A stretch of DNA of 42,000 bases from an uncultured Bacteroidia bacterium (GCA_903905505.1 CAIVGL010000094.1:1-42000), one strand, 5' to 3'. Positions 26,367-37,300 are shown, counted from the stretch's first letter. The notes: generated by a model from the sequence alone, not told the origin. Translations and numbers: made by a program.

Positions 26367-29081
26367 TCACTGAATGGTTGATTGGAAATGATATCTTCCT
26401 GATCCAATGCGATATATTGCTTTGTTGTTTTCGTATTTCATAAAAATGACTCCTTTTGCATGAGCTATGCTATTCCCTGACTCTGTGACCAAATTAGGAC
26501 TATTCGTGGGAATGTATACAGATGCGTCAGTATTTGCAGGAATCGTCACGTCAAGAGTTAGATTTTTCCCCTCGGTCTTCCACGCGGTGGCTATCTCTCC
26601 CTGAATGGAACGATAGAATGTGGTCGCATGGGTAAGTCCATCTTTTATAACAGGCTCAATGCGGATGCTTTTGTAGCCTGGGTTTTCTTGACTGATCCCT
26701 CCAATTATGCGGTACAGGTACTCACCAACAGCCCCAAAAGAGTAGTGATTTAGAGAGTTCATGCCACCTTGAGGATTTACTCCATCCCAGGCATCCCAGC
26801 GTTCCCAAATGGTAGTGGCACCCACAGATACGGGGTAAAGCCACGATGGGGCACTCTTAGTTAACAAGGTTTTATACGCATCCTCATCTTTTCCCGCAAG
26901 ATGAAGTCCAGGGAGTAGGCGAGGGGTGCCAATAAATCCAGTACGAGGATGCCAATCAAAGCGTTTTACCTCATCGACATAGTACTGGCTCATTTTTTCT
27001 TTTAAGGGCTCAGGCACTAATCCCATGGTAAAGGCGAGGGCATAGCCACTCTGACTGCAGTTTTTTATCCGTCCGTCTTTATCCAAATAGGTTTGTGCAA
27101 ATGCACTTTTTATGTTCTTGAATTGGGCCTCAAAGGCAAGAGCGTCTTTTGTCTCTCCAATGGCACTAGCCATTTCGGCCATAAGTTTATAATCAAAAGC
27201 TGCATAGGCTGTTCCGATAACCTCATTACTTGCGCCTCCTTCATTACTTAGCCAATCGCCATTTCCAACCTTGCCGGTATAAATAAAATTCGTGCTTTGA
27301 GCAGATATCCAATCTAAGTTTCGTTTCATCGCGGCATAATGTTCCCGAATAATGGTTGTGTCACCATACGTTTGGTAGATCTCGTATGGACAGATTATCC
27401 CCGCATCAGACCATCCAATGTTTGGTCCATCACCTGGGCCAAATGTTGGAGCATGATCGGCAAAGTGACCATCTGGCATCTGTGCCTCTTCACAAACATC
27501 GACAAGCCATCTGCTGAAAAATGCGGCTACATCCATATTGTAGACTGCTGCACGCATAAAAAACTGAGCATCGCCAGTGTATCCGCACCGTTCGTTCCGT
27601 TGAGGACAGTCTGTGGGAATGCCCATATAGTTGCCTCTTTGCGACCATTGTATGTTTTCGGCTAACTTATTTAATAAGGGTTCAGAGCAGGTGAATTTTC
27701 CTACTTCTGGACAGTCGCTATGAAATATCAGTCCTGTAAGGTTATCTAGAGTTGGTTTTTGTTTTAATCCTTTTACTTCAACATATTGAAATCCGTGATA
27801 GGTAAAGTTGGGCTCAAAAGTCTCCTCTTTATCACCTTTAAAAACATATTTGTCAAGTTGAATTCTATGTTTTTTGACTACCGTTAGGTTACCTAAAAAT
27901 ACCCTTCCATTAAGTTCTCGCATCTCTCCATGCTGAAATGTTACGGTGTCTCCGGCGTGGCCACGAAATTTAAACCGACACCACCCAACGATATTCTGAT
28001 CAAAGGCAAATACGTAAATCCCAGGCTTGGGCTCACTGATAGATATTGGTTTAATTTCTTGCGTTACTCGTATTGGCGAACCACGCTGTCCCACTAGTTT
28101 ACCAACTTTAAAGTCGATACCCGGTTGAGGTAGCGAAACGGCACTCCACTGTGAAGTATTAAATCCAGTCTTATCCCAACCACTCGACTCTTTTCTGGCG
28201 TCGTAGGTTACTCCCTCAAAGATCCCTGCAAACTGAAGTGGTCCATTGGCTGTCCCTTTCCAGGTGTTGTCAGTCCCGATGATCTGATGCTCGCCATTGG
28301 TATATTCGAGGTCAAGTTGCACTAAGAGAAGTGGCTCTTTGCCATAAATAGCTTCAAGCTTACCTTTCCATTTTTGCCAGCCGCCACTATACCATCCGTT
28401 ACCAAGAATAACACCTACAGCATTAAGACCATGTTTAACTTGTTTTGTGACGTCGTAGGTTTGAACTTGAACCCGCTTGGTGTAATTTGTCCATTCGGGC
28501 GTCAACAGTTGATCGCCCACTCGCTGTCCGTTTAGGTGTATTTCGTATAGGCCAAGCGCAGTAGCATAAATCGTTGCCCGACGAATGGTTTTATTGGCAG
28601 AGAAGTCTTTCCGGATATAGCGAGGCCTGGCCCAATCCGACGAGTCAGTTTGATGAACACCAATCCATTTCGCTTGCCATTGTGTAGGGTCAATAATACC
28701 CATACTCCATTGTGCAGGCTTACTCCAAGAGCTGCTCTTATCTGCTGAATCCCAGATACGAACCTTCCAATAATAGGCCATGCCTGATCTTAGTGCTCCA
28801 CCTGCATAGGTCAGTTGTGTATTTTGATCTGTATTTCTCTTGCCACTATCCCAAAGCTCTCCTTTGTCTTTTGATAAGTTATCTAGAGATGCTGAGACCA
28901 AAATCTGGAAGGCCGACTGCTTCACTCCTCTTTGATCAGACTCAATGATCCAACTCAAACGTGGTTGAAGTGCATCGATACCTTGCGGATTAGGCATGTA
29001 TTCGCATCTAAGATTTTGCACGCGAATGCCTGACGCAAAAAGCGCAAGCGATAAAAGGAAAAGTGTTGAGAGAATCTTCAT
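26367..29081 (-). CDS. GH78 alpha-L-rhamnosidase
   Basis: The product has 904 residues and a Sec signal (MKILSTLFLLSLALFASG). The family domains are in the usual order: an N-terminal beta-sandwich beginning LRCEYMPNPQGIDALQPRLSW (shown here in parts, LQPRLSW and GVKQSAFQILVS), bacterial rhamnosidase N and CBM67-like sandwiches (about 130-420), an (alpha/alpha)6 barrel (about 450-810) and a C-terminal sandwich. The general acid Glu is in the CPQRNERCGYTGDAQ motif near residue 496, and the likely base Glu is in GATTIWERWDAW near 759. The length is normal. The enzyme releases terminal alpha-L-rhamnose by inversion. It lies only 6 bp downstream of the GH29 stop, so the pair is almost certainly co-transcribed. 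Confidence 0.95.
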   Translation of the reverse strand: MKILSTLFLLSLALFASGIRVQNLRCEYMPNPQGIDALQPRLSWIIESDQRGVKQSAFQILVSASLDNLSKDKGELWDSGKRNTDQNTQLTYAGGALRSGMAYYWKVRIWDSADKSSSWSKPAQWSMGIIDPTQWQAKWIGVHQTDSSDWARPRYIRKDFSANKTIRRATIYATALGLYEIHLNGQRVGDQLLTPEWTNYTKRVQVQTYDVTKQVKHGLNAVGVILGNGWYSGGWQKWKGKLEAIYGKEPLLLVQLDLEYTNGEHQIIGTDNTWKGTANGPLQFAGIFEGVTYDARKESSGWDKTGFNTSQWSAVSLPQPGIDFKVGKLVGQRGSPIRVTQEIKPISISEPKPGIYVFAFDQNIVGWCRFKFRGHAGDTVTFQHGEMRELNGRVFLGNLTVVKKHRIQLDKYVFKGDKEETFEPNFTYHGFQYVEVKGLKQKPTLDNLTGLIFHSDCPEVGKFTCSEPLLNKLAENIQWSQRGNYMGIPTDCPQRNERCGYTGDAQFFMRAAVYNMDVAAFFSRWLVDVCEEAQMPDGHFADHAPTFGPGDGPNIGWSDAGIICPYEIYQTYGDTTIIREHYAAMKRNLDWISAQSTNFIYTGKVGNGDWLSNEGGASNEVIGTAYAAFDYKLMAEMASAIGETKDALAFEAQFKNIKSAFAQTYLDKDGRIKNCSQSGYALAFTMGLVPEPLKEKMSQYYVDEVKRFDWHPRTGFIGTPRLLPGLHLAGKDEDAYKTLLTKSAPSWLYPVSVGATTIWERWDAWDGVNPQGGMNSLNHYSFGAVGEYLYRIIGGISQENPGYKSIRIEPVIKDGLTHATTFYRSIQGEIATAWKTEGKNLTLDVTIPANTDASVYIPTNSPNLVTESGNSIAHAKGVIFMKYENNKAIYRIGSGRYHFQSTIQ

Positions 29082-29087
29082 GTAATC

Positions 29088-30731
29088 TTATTGACTGATT
29101 TTAAGAACTAAAGGTAGTTTCTGAACATACTCATTAGGTATCTCATTCATCTCCTCAGGAATTTCAACTGTAAGCTCACTCGCGCTTTGTTCAAATTTGA
29201 CAGCCGCTGACAGCCCTAAAATCTGAACCGATTTTATAGCGATTGGATTTACTGGAGCGCCGCTTCCAAGAGGTACAACTTTTAAGCTTCCCGGCTTTGG
29301 ATCCAATACAATAACATACAATAGCTTATCTTTTGTGGTAAAGCGAACTTCGTCACTTGCAAATGGTTTACTATCAATCGTGCGTGCATTGTAATGCTCG
29401 CCTTCAGCTGCTTTGGCAGCTGCTTCTGCACCTGCATTGGCGATAGGCTCCCCTTTTTTTACCTCTTTTTGGACTCCTGATCCGGCTCTGAAAATATGCC
29501 AAGGCTTAGTCCCATAAATAGCTTCTCCATTAATTTTCAGCCAGTCACCAACATAGGCTACGACTTCACGTTGTGTTTTCGGTATTGATCCGTCTGAGCG
29601 CAGCTCGACATTTAGCAATAAAGTTCCATTTTTACTCACTACGTCGGAAAGCATCTGAGTAATTGAACGCGCATCGTGCTGACGGTGTGAATCTTCGATG
29701 TAGAACCAATCGCCAAATGAGATCTCCGACTGCCAAGGTTTATCTTGAATCGTATTACACGTTCCTTGTTCAACATCGTAAACCGTTCCTTGCATTTTAC
29801 GCTTAATGGTTTGAATGGCTTCTATCTTCCCATTTTTCTTCAGGCTATTGTTATACAGATGGGTGGTTAATTGCTTGCCATAGTCACCGTAGTTAAAATC
29901 ATAAGCATCGTAGTAGAAATAATCGGGCTTATATTTATCGATAAGCTCAAGATGTCGTTTCAAATAATTCTCCTTCATCTTCGTCTCTAGCTCAGGCGTT
30001 CGTTTTGCTGGAGGAGGTCCGTAAAGGTCTGCTGGATCATAACCTTCCCACCATTTGCCTTTCCCATCTGCTTTGGTTAGGTACCCATCATAAGGGATTC
30101 CTTTTTTAGGTCCGAACTTATCGGCACCAAAAGCTGTAATCCACCAGGTCCAAAATCGATTATCGTGTGAGGTAACACCAAAAGGGAGTTTTTGCTTTCT
30201 TGTCGCCTTCTCAAATTCGCCTACGATATCTTTCTTAGGTCCCATATTGACCGAGTTCCAAGGGTGATAAGTCGACTTAAATAGGTCGAAATGATCGTGA
30301 TGATTTGCAGTCGTTACAAAGAATTTTGCCCCATTGGCTTTGAAGAAATAAAGCAACGAGTCGGCATTGAATTTCTCCGCTTTCCATTGGTGTATGACAT
30401 CTTTATACCCAAATTCAGAGGGATGGCCATAGGTTTTAAGGTGATAAGAATAGGCATTCTTGCCAAATGTTTCCCCTTTGACATCTTCCATATACATGTG
30501 ACGAGCATACCAACCACCCCCGCTCTGAGGCATCGACTGAGGACCCCAATGGCACCAGATGCCAAATTTTCCTTCACTGAACCATTTTGGACATTCGTAT
30601 TGAGCGGCAAGCTCATCCCAAGATAGTTCTTTTTGATTCTTCGTTTGTCCATAAGAATATGGAGCGATCAGAACCAAAAGCAGAATGATTAAGGTTGAAT
30701 TGATTAAATAGGATAGGTTAGGTTTTTTCAT
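29088..30731 (-). CDS. GH29 alpha-L-fucosidase
   Basis: From the ATG at 30729-30731 the product has 547 residues, beginning MKKPNLSYLINSTLII, a clear Sec signal. A longer reading frame from 30764 adds 11 residues before the signal and overlaps the upstream gene by 22 bp, so I prefer the inner start, which leaves 11 bp of spacing. The TIM barrel opens with WFSEGKFGIWCHWGPQSMP. The HHDHFDLFKS block and the DYFYYDAYDF strand mark the family, and the Asp near residue 274 is the likely nucleophile. The acid/base is less certain, perhaps a Glu near WQSEISFGDW. It is a retaining enzyme. A small C-terminal beta domain follows. The position between a Gfo/Idh/MocA gene and GH78 supports a role in fucose/rhamnose-rich glycan trimming. 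Confidence 0.87.
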   Translation of the reverse strand: MKKPNLSYLINSTLIILLLVLIAPYSYGQTKNQKELSWDELAAQYECPKWFSEGKFGIWCHWGPQSMPQSGGGWYARHMYMEDVKGETFGKNAYSYHLKTYGHPSEFGYKDVIHQWKAEKFNADSLLYFFKANGAKFFVTTANHHDHFDLFKSTYHPWNSVNMGPKKDIVGEFEKATRKQKLPFGVTSHDNRFWTWWITAFGADKFGPKKGIPYDGYLTKADGKGKWWEGYDPADLYGPPPAKRTPELETKMKENYLKRHLELIDKYKPDYFYYDAYDFNYGDYGKQLTTHLYNNSLKKNGKIEAIQTIKRKMQGTVYDVEQGTCNTIQDKPWQSEISFGDWFYIEDSHRQHDARSITQMLSDVVSKNGTLLLNVELRSDGSIPKTQREVVAYVGDWLKINGEAIYGTKPWHIFRAGSGVQKEVKKGEPIANAGAEAAAKAAEGEHYNARTIDSKPFASDEVRFTTKDKLLYVIVLDPKPGSLKVVPLGSGAPVNPIAIKSVQILGLSAAVKFEQSASELTVEIPEEMNEIPNEYVQKLPLVLKISQ

Positions 30732-30742
30732 TTTTTTAGATG

Positions 30743-32053
30743 TTATAGGGTTGGTAATTCCCAAGGTTTACGATATGGTCTCGTTATTAGGCGTGAGGCA
30801 ATTGGATTTCCAACTATCTCCTCCTTTTTAGGATCCCAGATAACCGGTTGCTCTGTAGTCATGGCAATCTCTCCGAGCAATCCAATGGAGATGGAACGAT
30901 GGGCAATCTCTACTGGGGCGACAGTCTCTTTTCGTGACTTGATACACTCTAAGAAGTTTCCAATATGATCATCGCTTTTGTATAGATGGATCTCATTCTC
31001 ACCAATCACCTCTTGCAGTATTTTAGGATCTGATGCTTCAAGAACACCTCTGTCGACATGTATCCACCCTTTTTCGCCATACCACACAACACCCTTCATG
31101 TGTTTGAGACGTGAATGATTTGCTACCCGCATCGTGATCCCATTTTCATAGCGACAGTTAAAATCATATTCAACTGGAGTATTGTATAATCCTTCTCTAG
31201 GATAGGTTCCTTTGCCTGAGATCTCTACTGGTCCCGATCTTTCCATGCCAATTCCCCATTGCGCAATGTCGATATGATGACCAGCCCAGTCAGTTAGTTG
31301 ACCGCCTGAATAATCAAGTATCCAGCGCCAATTTTGATGACAGGTGCCACGATAAGGTGATTTTGGCGCAGGGCCAAGCCACATCTCCCAGTTAAGACCA
31401 GCAGGAACTTCTTGTATTGGCGGTGTTCCAACCCCTCTGTTGCCATCAGGAAGACCAGCGTCAATGGAAATAATTTTCCCAATGCGACCATTGATAACCA
31501 GTTCGGCGGCACGTCTGAAGTTTACCGTTGACCGTTGCCAGCTACCTGTTTGCCAAACAATATTGTTTTTTTGAACAGCGTGGACGATGGCTTTGCTATC
31601 ATAAATACTCCGAGCAAGAGGCTTCTCACCATAGACATCTAATTTTTTATTTGCTGCAGCGGTATAGATTAACCCATGCCAGTGGTCTGGCAAAGCGATG
31701 GACACGGCATCAAGCTTTTCTGTTTCCAGGAACTCCCGATAGTCTTCATGGGTTCTACAATCTGTTGATTTTTGCGCTTTGTCAATTAGGTTCTTCGCAT
31801 CTCTGCTATGGTTTGAGTCAACATCGCAAACGGCAACGAATTGTACTTGTTTTGTGTGGATTAGGAAATCTTCTAAGTTGCTATTCCCTTGGTCTCCCGT
31901 GCCGATACAGCCCATAACAATCCGATCGCTTGGTGCAACTCTTCCACCCATTCCCAATGCCGTTGAAGGGATCAGTTGTGGCAAGATCATCCCACTAGCA
32001 ACTAGTGATGTTGCTTGTTTTAAAAATTTGCGACGGTTGTGTTGAACTGACAT
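30743..32053 (-). CDS. Tat-exported Gfo/Idh/MocA-family oxidoreductase (copy 2)
   Basis: The product has 436 residues. The Tat signal has arginines at 7-8 (NRRKFLKQ) and the same IPSTALGMGG block as the other two copies. The Rossmann motif is GTGDQG at 51-56, and YGEKPLARSI contains the EKP near 143-145. LPDHWHG and TDWAGHHIDIAQW are both present, so all likely catalytic residues are kept. The C-terminus (ITRPYRKPWELP) matches the other copies, showing that the three genes descend from one ancestor. It is followed after 11 bp by GH29 and preceded after 16 bp by GH92. The substrate and cofactor preference are not predictable from sequence alone. Confidence 0.88.
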   Translation of the reverse strand: MSVQHNRRKFLKQATSLVASGMILPQLIPSTALGMGGRVAPSDRIVMGCIGTGDQGNSNLEDFLIHTKQVQFVAVCDVDSNHSRDAKNLIDKAQKSTDCRTHEDYREFLETEKLDAVSIALPDHWHGLIYTAAANKKLDVYGEKPLARSIYDSKAIVHAVQKNNIVWQTGSWQRSTVNFRRAAELVINGRIGKIISIDAGLPDGNRGVGTPPIQEVPAGLNWEMWLGPAPKSPYRGTCHQNWRWILDYSGGQLTDWAGHHIDIAQWGIGMERSGPVEISGKGTYPREGLYNTPVEYDFNCRYENGITMRVANHSRLKHMKGVVWYGEKGWIHVDRGVLEASDPKILQEVIGENEIHLYKSDDHIGNFLECIKSRKETVAPVEIAHRSISIGLLGEIAMTTEQPVIWDPKKEEIVGNPIASRLITRPYRKPWELPTL

Positions 32054-32069
32054 GATTGATTATACGGTA

Positions 32070-34268
32070 TTATAAATTCGGTTTGTTTTGCATGTCGAAA
32101 TCGAGTGTGGCTCCATCTTTAATCTGATCATGTGTGAAAGAGAAACCGGTGTGGATCTTCCCATTTAACTTCACACTGTTGATATAGATATTTTCGGAAC
32201 TGGCCTTCGGAGCATTCAAAATAAGTTTGCGCCCGTTTGCCAGATGTATCGTAACTTTTGTAAACATTGGGCCATTGAGATAGTAGAAATCCTGACCTGC
32301 ATTTGGGAAAAATCCCATAGCCGAAAAGATATACCATGAACTCATAGAACCACTGTCGTCATTGTCGAAGGTTCCCTCTTCAGGAAATTTTTCTTTCATC
32401 ACTTCACGCGTCCAATAGCTAGTCAGATCAGATCGACCACCATAATGAAAGGCCTGTGCAGTTAAGAACGAGGGCTCATTATCATAATTTAGCAGTCGGT
32501 TCTCATAACCATAGTTTAGTTTTTTGACGAATTTTTCCTTCCCTCCATTCAGCAGTACTAGCTGATCAAATTGATGTGGAGTGAACCACGAATAAACCCA
32601 TCCTGACCCTTCGTAATAATAGTTATTCCAAGAGCCCGCAAACTTCTTAACGTCAACCTTAGCAAAGGTTCCATCTAAATTTCGAGCAGATAAAAACCCG
32701 GTAAAGCCATCACTTTCAGCCGAGTTGTCCCAGAGACTAACCCATTGCTTACTTCTTTCGTTGTATTTTTTATAGTCTTCTATTTTGCCCAAGCCCTTTG
32801 CCACTTGAGCTAAGCAAAAGTCGTTATAGGAATACTCCAACGACATCGATGTCGACATCTTACCGGAAGGGATCCAGCCATTTTGCTTGTATACATTTAA
32901 GGTGCTGTCTTCTTTTCTCCAAGCAAAGCTGCCAAGTCGCTCGTTGTCGGCATTAAACTTTAAAACCGTATAGGCTTCTTCCCAATCAACACCTTTGATC
33001 TTTTTCACATAAGCATCCGCAATGACGTTGTCTACATTATTGCCACCCTGCTCCATAGTCATCTCATTGCCATTCACAAAAGCATCTTTTACTTTGCCAT
33101 TGGTTTTTAGACGAGCAATAAATGAATTGATGGTGCCACTGACCATAGCTGGGTTTAAAAATACATGCAGAGGATATAGCGTTCTCCAGGTATCCCAAAC
33201 GGCAAAATGATCATCCCATACTGGCACATCTTGTCCAAAAACTTTGGAGTCATTTTTGCGGTTTCGAGGCATTAGATGAGCGTGGTATAATGCGGTATAA
33301 AATAGCCGTTTGTCTTTCTCCGAACCACCTTCGATCTCGATCTTTTTGAGTGTGTTATTCCAAGTATTTCGAGCTGATTTTTGGATTTTGGCATAGTCCC
33401 ATCCTGGGATTTCAGCTTTAAGCCAAACCTTTGCTTGTTCTATACTTTTATAAGATATACTTACTTTTAGGTAAATCTCTTCGTTCGATTTTGTATTAAA
33501 CTGAAGGTAAGCACCCACCCGGTCGTTCTTTTTAAGCAGCGCTTGTGCAGTTGATTTTGGAGTGATCTTTCCGTTGATCCATGTTCCAACCGATTGAGGC
33601 TTCTTACTTAACTCCGCCGCAAAATATACGGTATATGGCCCTTGTCCGAAGCCACCTTCGTAAATGCCGTATCCAGAAAGTTCTGTTTTCGATGCGGTTT
33701 CAATCGATACATTCCCTTCATAGACGTTACCATGGATATAGGTTGCAATATCCATGGGGAGGTTATGGGTTAGATCGAGGGTGATGGTCGCGTTATCTGA
33801 TTTTGGAAAGTTTAGCTTATAGATTACTGAATGATTTGAAGGGGATAGGTTGACGCCAATGTTATAGCGATCGAGATGCACTTGGTATTCATAAGGCTTA
33901 GCCGATTCCTGTGATTTTGGGGAGTCGTGACCAAGTTCGTCAATCGCCAAGCCTATTTGGGGAGAGAAAAATACTTGACCATTGGTGCCCCATCCAGTGC
34001 CGCTTTGTACGAGCTGAGCAAAGCCACGGATTGGCTCCTTCGGGTTGTAACCGTCGTCGAGACCATTGGGTGTCTGAGGACTTGGACAGATCGAAGCAAA
34101 TGGCAGCTGCGGACCAATTACGCAGTTCCCTTTTACTGATCGTACGCCAATAAAATTATCGACATAGTCAACTGGTTGCTTGTTTTGTGCCATCGCTGAG
34201 GGGGCAAACAAGGCAAAAAGTGCAATGCCAAAGGCTAATTTAAAATCCGTTAATCGACGTTTTTTCAT
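32070..34268 (-). CDS. GH92 alpha-mannosidase-family enzyme
   Basis: The product has 732 residues, the usual GH92 length, with a Sec signal (MKKRRLTDFKLAFGIALFALFAPSAMAQ). The GH92 start motif is VDYVDNFIGVRSVKG, followed by GPQLPFASICPSPQTPNG. The likely general acid Glu is in YEGSGWVYSWFTPHQ near residue 553, and the base Asp is in NDDSGSMSSWYIFSAMG near 638, where the family usually has GDEDxG. The change from DED to DDS in this block is a visible difference from the other GH92 of this window. Members are Ca2+-dependent inverting exo-alpha-mannosidases. The two GH92 proteins here are not close copies, so they probably act on different linkages. The gene follows GH106 behind a hairpin. Confidence 0.9.
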   Translation of the reverse strand: MKKRRLTDFKLAFGIALFALFAPSAMAQNKQPVDYVDNFIGVRSVKGNCVIGPQLPFASICPSPQTPNGLDDGYNPKEPIRGFAQLVQSGTGWGTNGQVFFSPQIGLAIDELGHDSPKSQESAKPYEYQVHLDRYNIGVNLSPSNHSVIYKLNFPKSDNATITLDLTHNLPMDIATYIHGNVYEGNVSIETASKTELSGYGIYEGGFGQGPYTVYFAAELSKKPQSVGTWINGKITPKSTAQALLKKNDRVGAYLQFNTKSNEEIYLKVSISYKSIEQAKVWLKAEIPGWDYAKIQKSARNTWNNTLKKIEIEGGSEKDKRLFYTALYHAHLMPRNRKNDSKVFGQDVPVWDDHFAVWDTWRTLYPLHVFLNPAMVSGTINSFIARLKTNGKVKDAFVNGNEMTMEQGGNNVDNVIADAYVKKIKGVDWEEAYTVLKFNADNERLGSFAWRKEDSTLNVYKQNGWIPSGKMSTSMSLEYSYNDFCLAQVAKGLGKIEDYKKYNERSKQWVSLWDNSAESDGFTGFLSARNLDGTFAKVDVKKFAGSWNNYYYEGSGWVYSWFTPHQFDQLVLLNGGKEKFVKKLNYGYENRLLNYDNEPSFLTAQAFHYGGRSDLTSYWTREVMKEKFPEEGTFDNDDSGSMSSWYIFSAMGFFPNAGQDFYYLNGPMFTKVTIHLANGRKLILNAPKASSENIYINSVKLNGKIHTGFSFTHDQIKDGATLDFDMQNKPNL

Positions 34269-34292
34269 GCTTAATTTAGCTGTTGTTAATAG

Positions 34293-34328
34293 TTTAGTGC
34301 TGCAGTCTTTAAAAACTGCAGCACTAAA
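34293..34328 (-). repeat. Long intercistronic hairpin, perfect 14-bp stem
   Basis: The arms TTTAGTGCTGCAGT (34293-34306) and ACTGCAGCACTAAA (34315-34328) are perfectly complementary, with an 8-base loop. The hairpin starts 9 bases after the stop codon of the GH106-like gene and ends 24 bases before the start of the GH92 gene. Like the hairpins at 21927 and 23854 it lies in one of the larger gaps, just past a stop codon, and lacks a following U-tract. Confidence 0.7.
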
Positions 34329-34337
34329 AGTAATCCA

Positions 34338-37300
34338 TTATTTCTTTAAAATATTGAGACGAACAGGTCCCATAAGTCCCGAGCTAATTGGTCCCCGATA
34401 CATCGTTGGAACAGTGGTGTAGTTATTGGCTATTGTATTGTATAATAGAACTTCAACTTTATTCTCTCCAACTTTTGCCTGTTTTGTAATGTCGAATTTC
34501 CAAGGTGGTGACACTTTTATTCCGGCACTCTTTCCGTTGATAAATAGTTCAGCCGATGAGACTAGATCACCAAGGTCTAATTCTAACTTATTTTTCAACG
34601 CTTCAGCAGATACCGTAAAGGTCTTGCGGTAATACGCTCCACCTGAGTAGGCTTTTAACCCTTCGATTTTAGACCAGTCGCCAAGGCCAATAATTCCTTT
34701 GCCACACTTTTGTTCAATAAAGTTTGGAAGGGCAGCAGCTCCAGCATAACCGGGTTGATAGACAACTTTGATAACTACGCGAGAGGTTGTTTGTTTTAAC
34801 GTGTTTAAGGTTGCTGAATAGTTTATCAAACCATCTGCTTCAACTTTCCCTGGAGCAAGAGGAACATATATTCCGTCAACCCATGCCAATACTCTACCAT
34901 AAGCTGCAAAGCTAAATGATCGAAGTGCAGGTGCCGATTCAAATGCAAATAGGCCATGTGCTTTAGGATTTATAGAGCAGTCGAAAGGTAACACGCCAAG
35001 GTCGTTAAACCAGCCCATACCTAATTGTACTTTTTCTGGTCGAGGGACGCCTGGTTTACGACAAACTAGGTAAGTCTCACATTCTTTATCATAAAGTAAC
35101 ACCAGTGAGTTAGACCCTTTTTTTAGAGCAACCGAATGACTTTTAGGGTCTATAGATACCTGATTAAGAATCAATTTTACTGGTTTCTCTTCACCGCTCA
35201 GCAGATCATAGGTACCATCTTCAGGAGCTAAAATGTTGGTGTAGAGCAGGTAGAAATGGCCATTCTCCTCAGGGAGTCTTTTTCTCGACATCTTTACCAT
35301 TGTCAAGGCGCCCATGCGGATAAAATTATCGTACATCTTCCCTTTTAACCCATGGTATCCTTGGTGTCCTGGATCACCTTCGACACCTTGTTTCCAAGAG
35401 AAACCATAGGTTTCCCATTTGTGTATTTGGTTCGCTAAGGTTGGGTTTTCTGTCGCACCAGCAGCTGCAATTTTTAACAGTTCTGCTTCAGTAGGGGCTT
35501 GAGCCAAAACGGGTAGCTTGAGGAACTGTTGTCCAAAAGCAATTGTTTTTTGCTCCCACAGCGTGTCAATTGCGATGTTTCCACCACCGTAATTTGTTTT
35601 CTCTGTGAAATTTAACTGACGTACTTGAGCTCCTAGCATCTCTTTCTTCGCTGGGAGCTGAAAGTCTCCCCACTGATTATCGAGTGATGGTTTAAGCTCG
35701 AAATTCCAGGTATTCCCTAGATCTGTGGTATTTAAAATTTCCTCTGGCGCAATAGCGTTTTTTGCTTCTGTTAGGCTAGAATCAAAAACCACAAGCTGTA
35801 ATTCTTTAGTTGTTAGTGGCATAGTAATTTCTGTCCCCTCAGAGGTTTGGACTGCTAGTTTAGCTAATGAAGATGTCTCTCCATTCCAAGGATTCCAAAG
35901 CTGTGCATTTCCTTTTGCATTAAAGAAACATTTAGCCCCTTTCTCTACGTTGTATAGTGCATAAACCTCGCGTTTACCTATTACGCGGTGCATCACATAG
36001 GGACGCTCTTTGGCAGGAGTAAGCAATTTAAAGTTTGGTTGATACTTCCCCTCAATTGCTGCGGATACAAGTTTTGGATCATCACATTGAACGTAGTTTG
36101 GTCCGGCTGAGAAAACATTGGCAACAAGTTTCGCGACCTCGGCATCTGCCGCACCATTTTTCTCCGTTGCCTCAGGTACATTTCCAAGGTTAACAATTAG
36201 TCCACCACCTTTTTTAAACTCATCAAGTTTCTTTAATGAGGCAAAACGAATGGCTTTCATCGAAGGGATAATCAATACTTTGTATTTCTCACCTGCGACT
36301 TGTAGCTCTTTTGAGCTAACTGTTGCACGGGCAATTGACTCAAAATCGATAAAGTCAAAATCAATACCTTTATCATATATTCTTTCGCCGGCTTCAAAGG
36401 CAATATCGACTGATTTTTTGCCATCCATTTCTGCAATTACAGGTTCTGTTGGGTACACAATCGCTACATCGCAATTGTGTATTCCTTGCGAGAGTAGGTA
36501 CGAAATCCGTTCTACACATTTCATCAATGGATCGATCTGTTTCCAGTATGGCATACGGAAGTGGTTGCACGGAGGTGCCCATTCCCACCATCCACCTTGG
36601 GTCGAATAGTAGAGTCCGTGTAGAGATAATAGGTTATATCCAGCAACGAAATTGCCAAAAATGGCTTCGGTAACATCCGACGAAGATGTCCCCCATCCAC
36701 TGCCATAGAAGCCTTCTAGCCAAACCCGTGGTCGTTCGTATAAGTGAGCAATAGAAGCCGCTACTTTGGCTTTAATGATGTCTTTAGATAATCCAGGCTG
36801 ATCTGATCCTGGTCCTTGATTCCATCGCTGTGTGCGGAAATAATCTCCAAATTCAGCCACCTCTTTACCTCGTCCACCATGATCGCATCCAAAAATAAGA
36901 CCGCGATCTTCGTGCCATTGGTATACCGGCTTAAAGAAGTTATCTTCACTAAGTCCGACAATTACATCGTTATAATCAAGTTTGATCTTTGGCGTAATCG
37001 ATCCAATATTTACATACAATGCGTCGAGGTAAGGAACGACATCGTACCCCTTACGTTTCTTAAATTCTTCGGCAAAATAGTTATTCCAAAGGTTTCCCCC
37101 TACTCTGAAATTTAATTCGTCGGAGAAGAAAAAGTTTAGGCCACCAGCGCCAGTTTTCTTTAAGGCTACTTCAAATTTATCGAAGAAAAAATGGTTGTAT
37201 AGTTGTCCACTTTGCGGATGCATTGGATCATACGAAGGAATTAGCTGTTCGGAATATACCGCTACAATTTTCCATTTTTCTTTCCCGAAATTGTAGGCGA

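Noticed and set aside
30732-30764. Longer start for the GH29 gene at 30764
   Set aside because: It overlaps the upstream gene by 22 bp and puts 11 polar residues before the signal peptide. The ATG at 30729-30731 gives a standard signal peptide.
21927-34328. The three hairpins as rho-independent terminators
   Set aside because: None is followed by a U-tract in the transcription direction, and the next gene of the same pathway starts 16-53 bases later.
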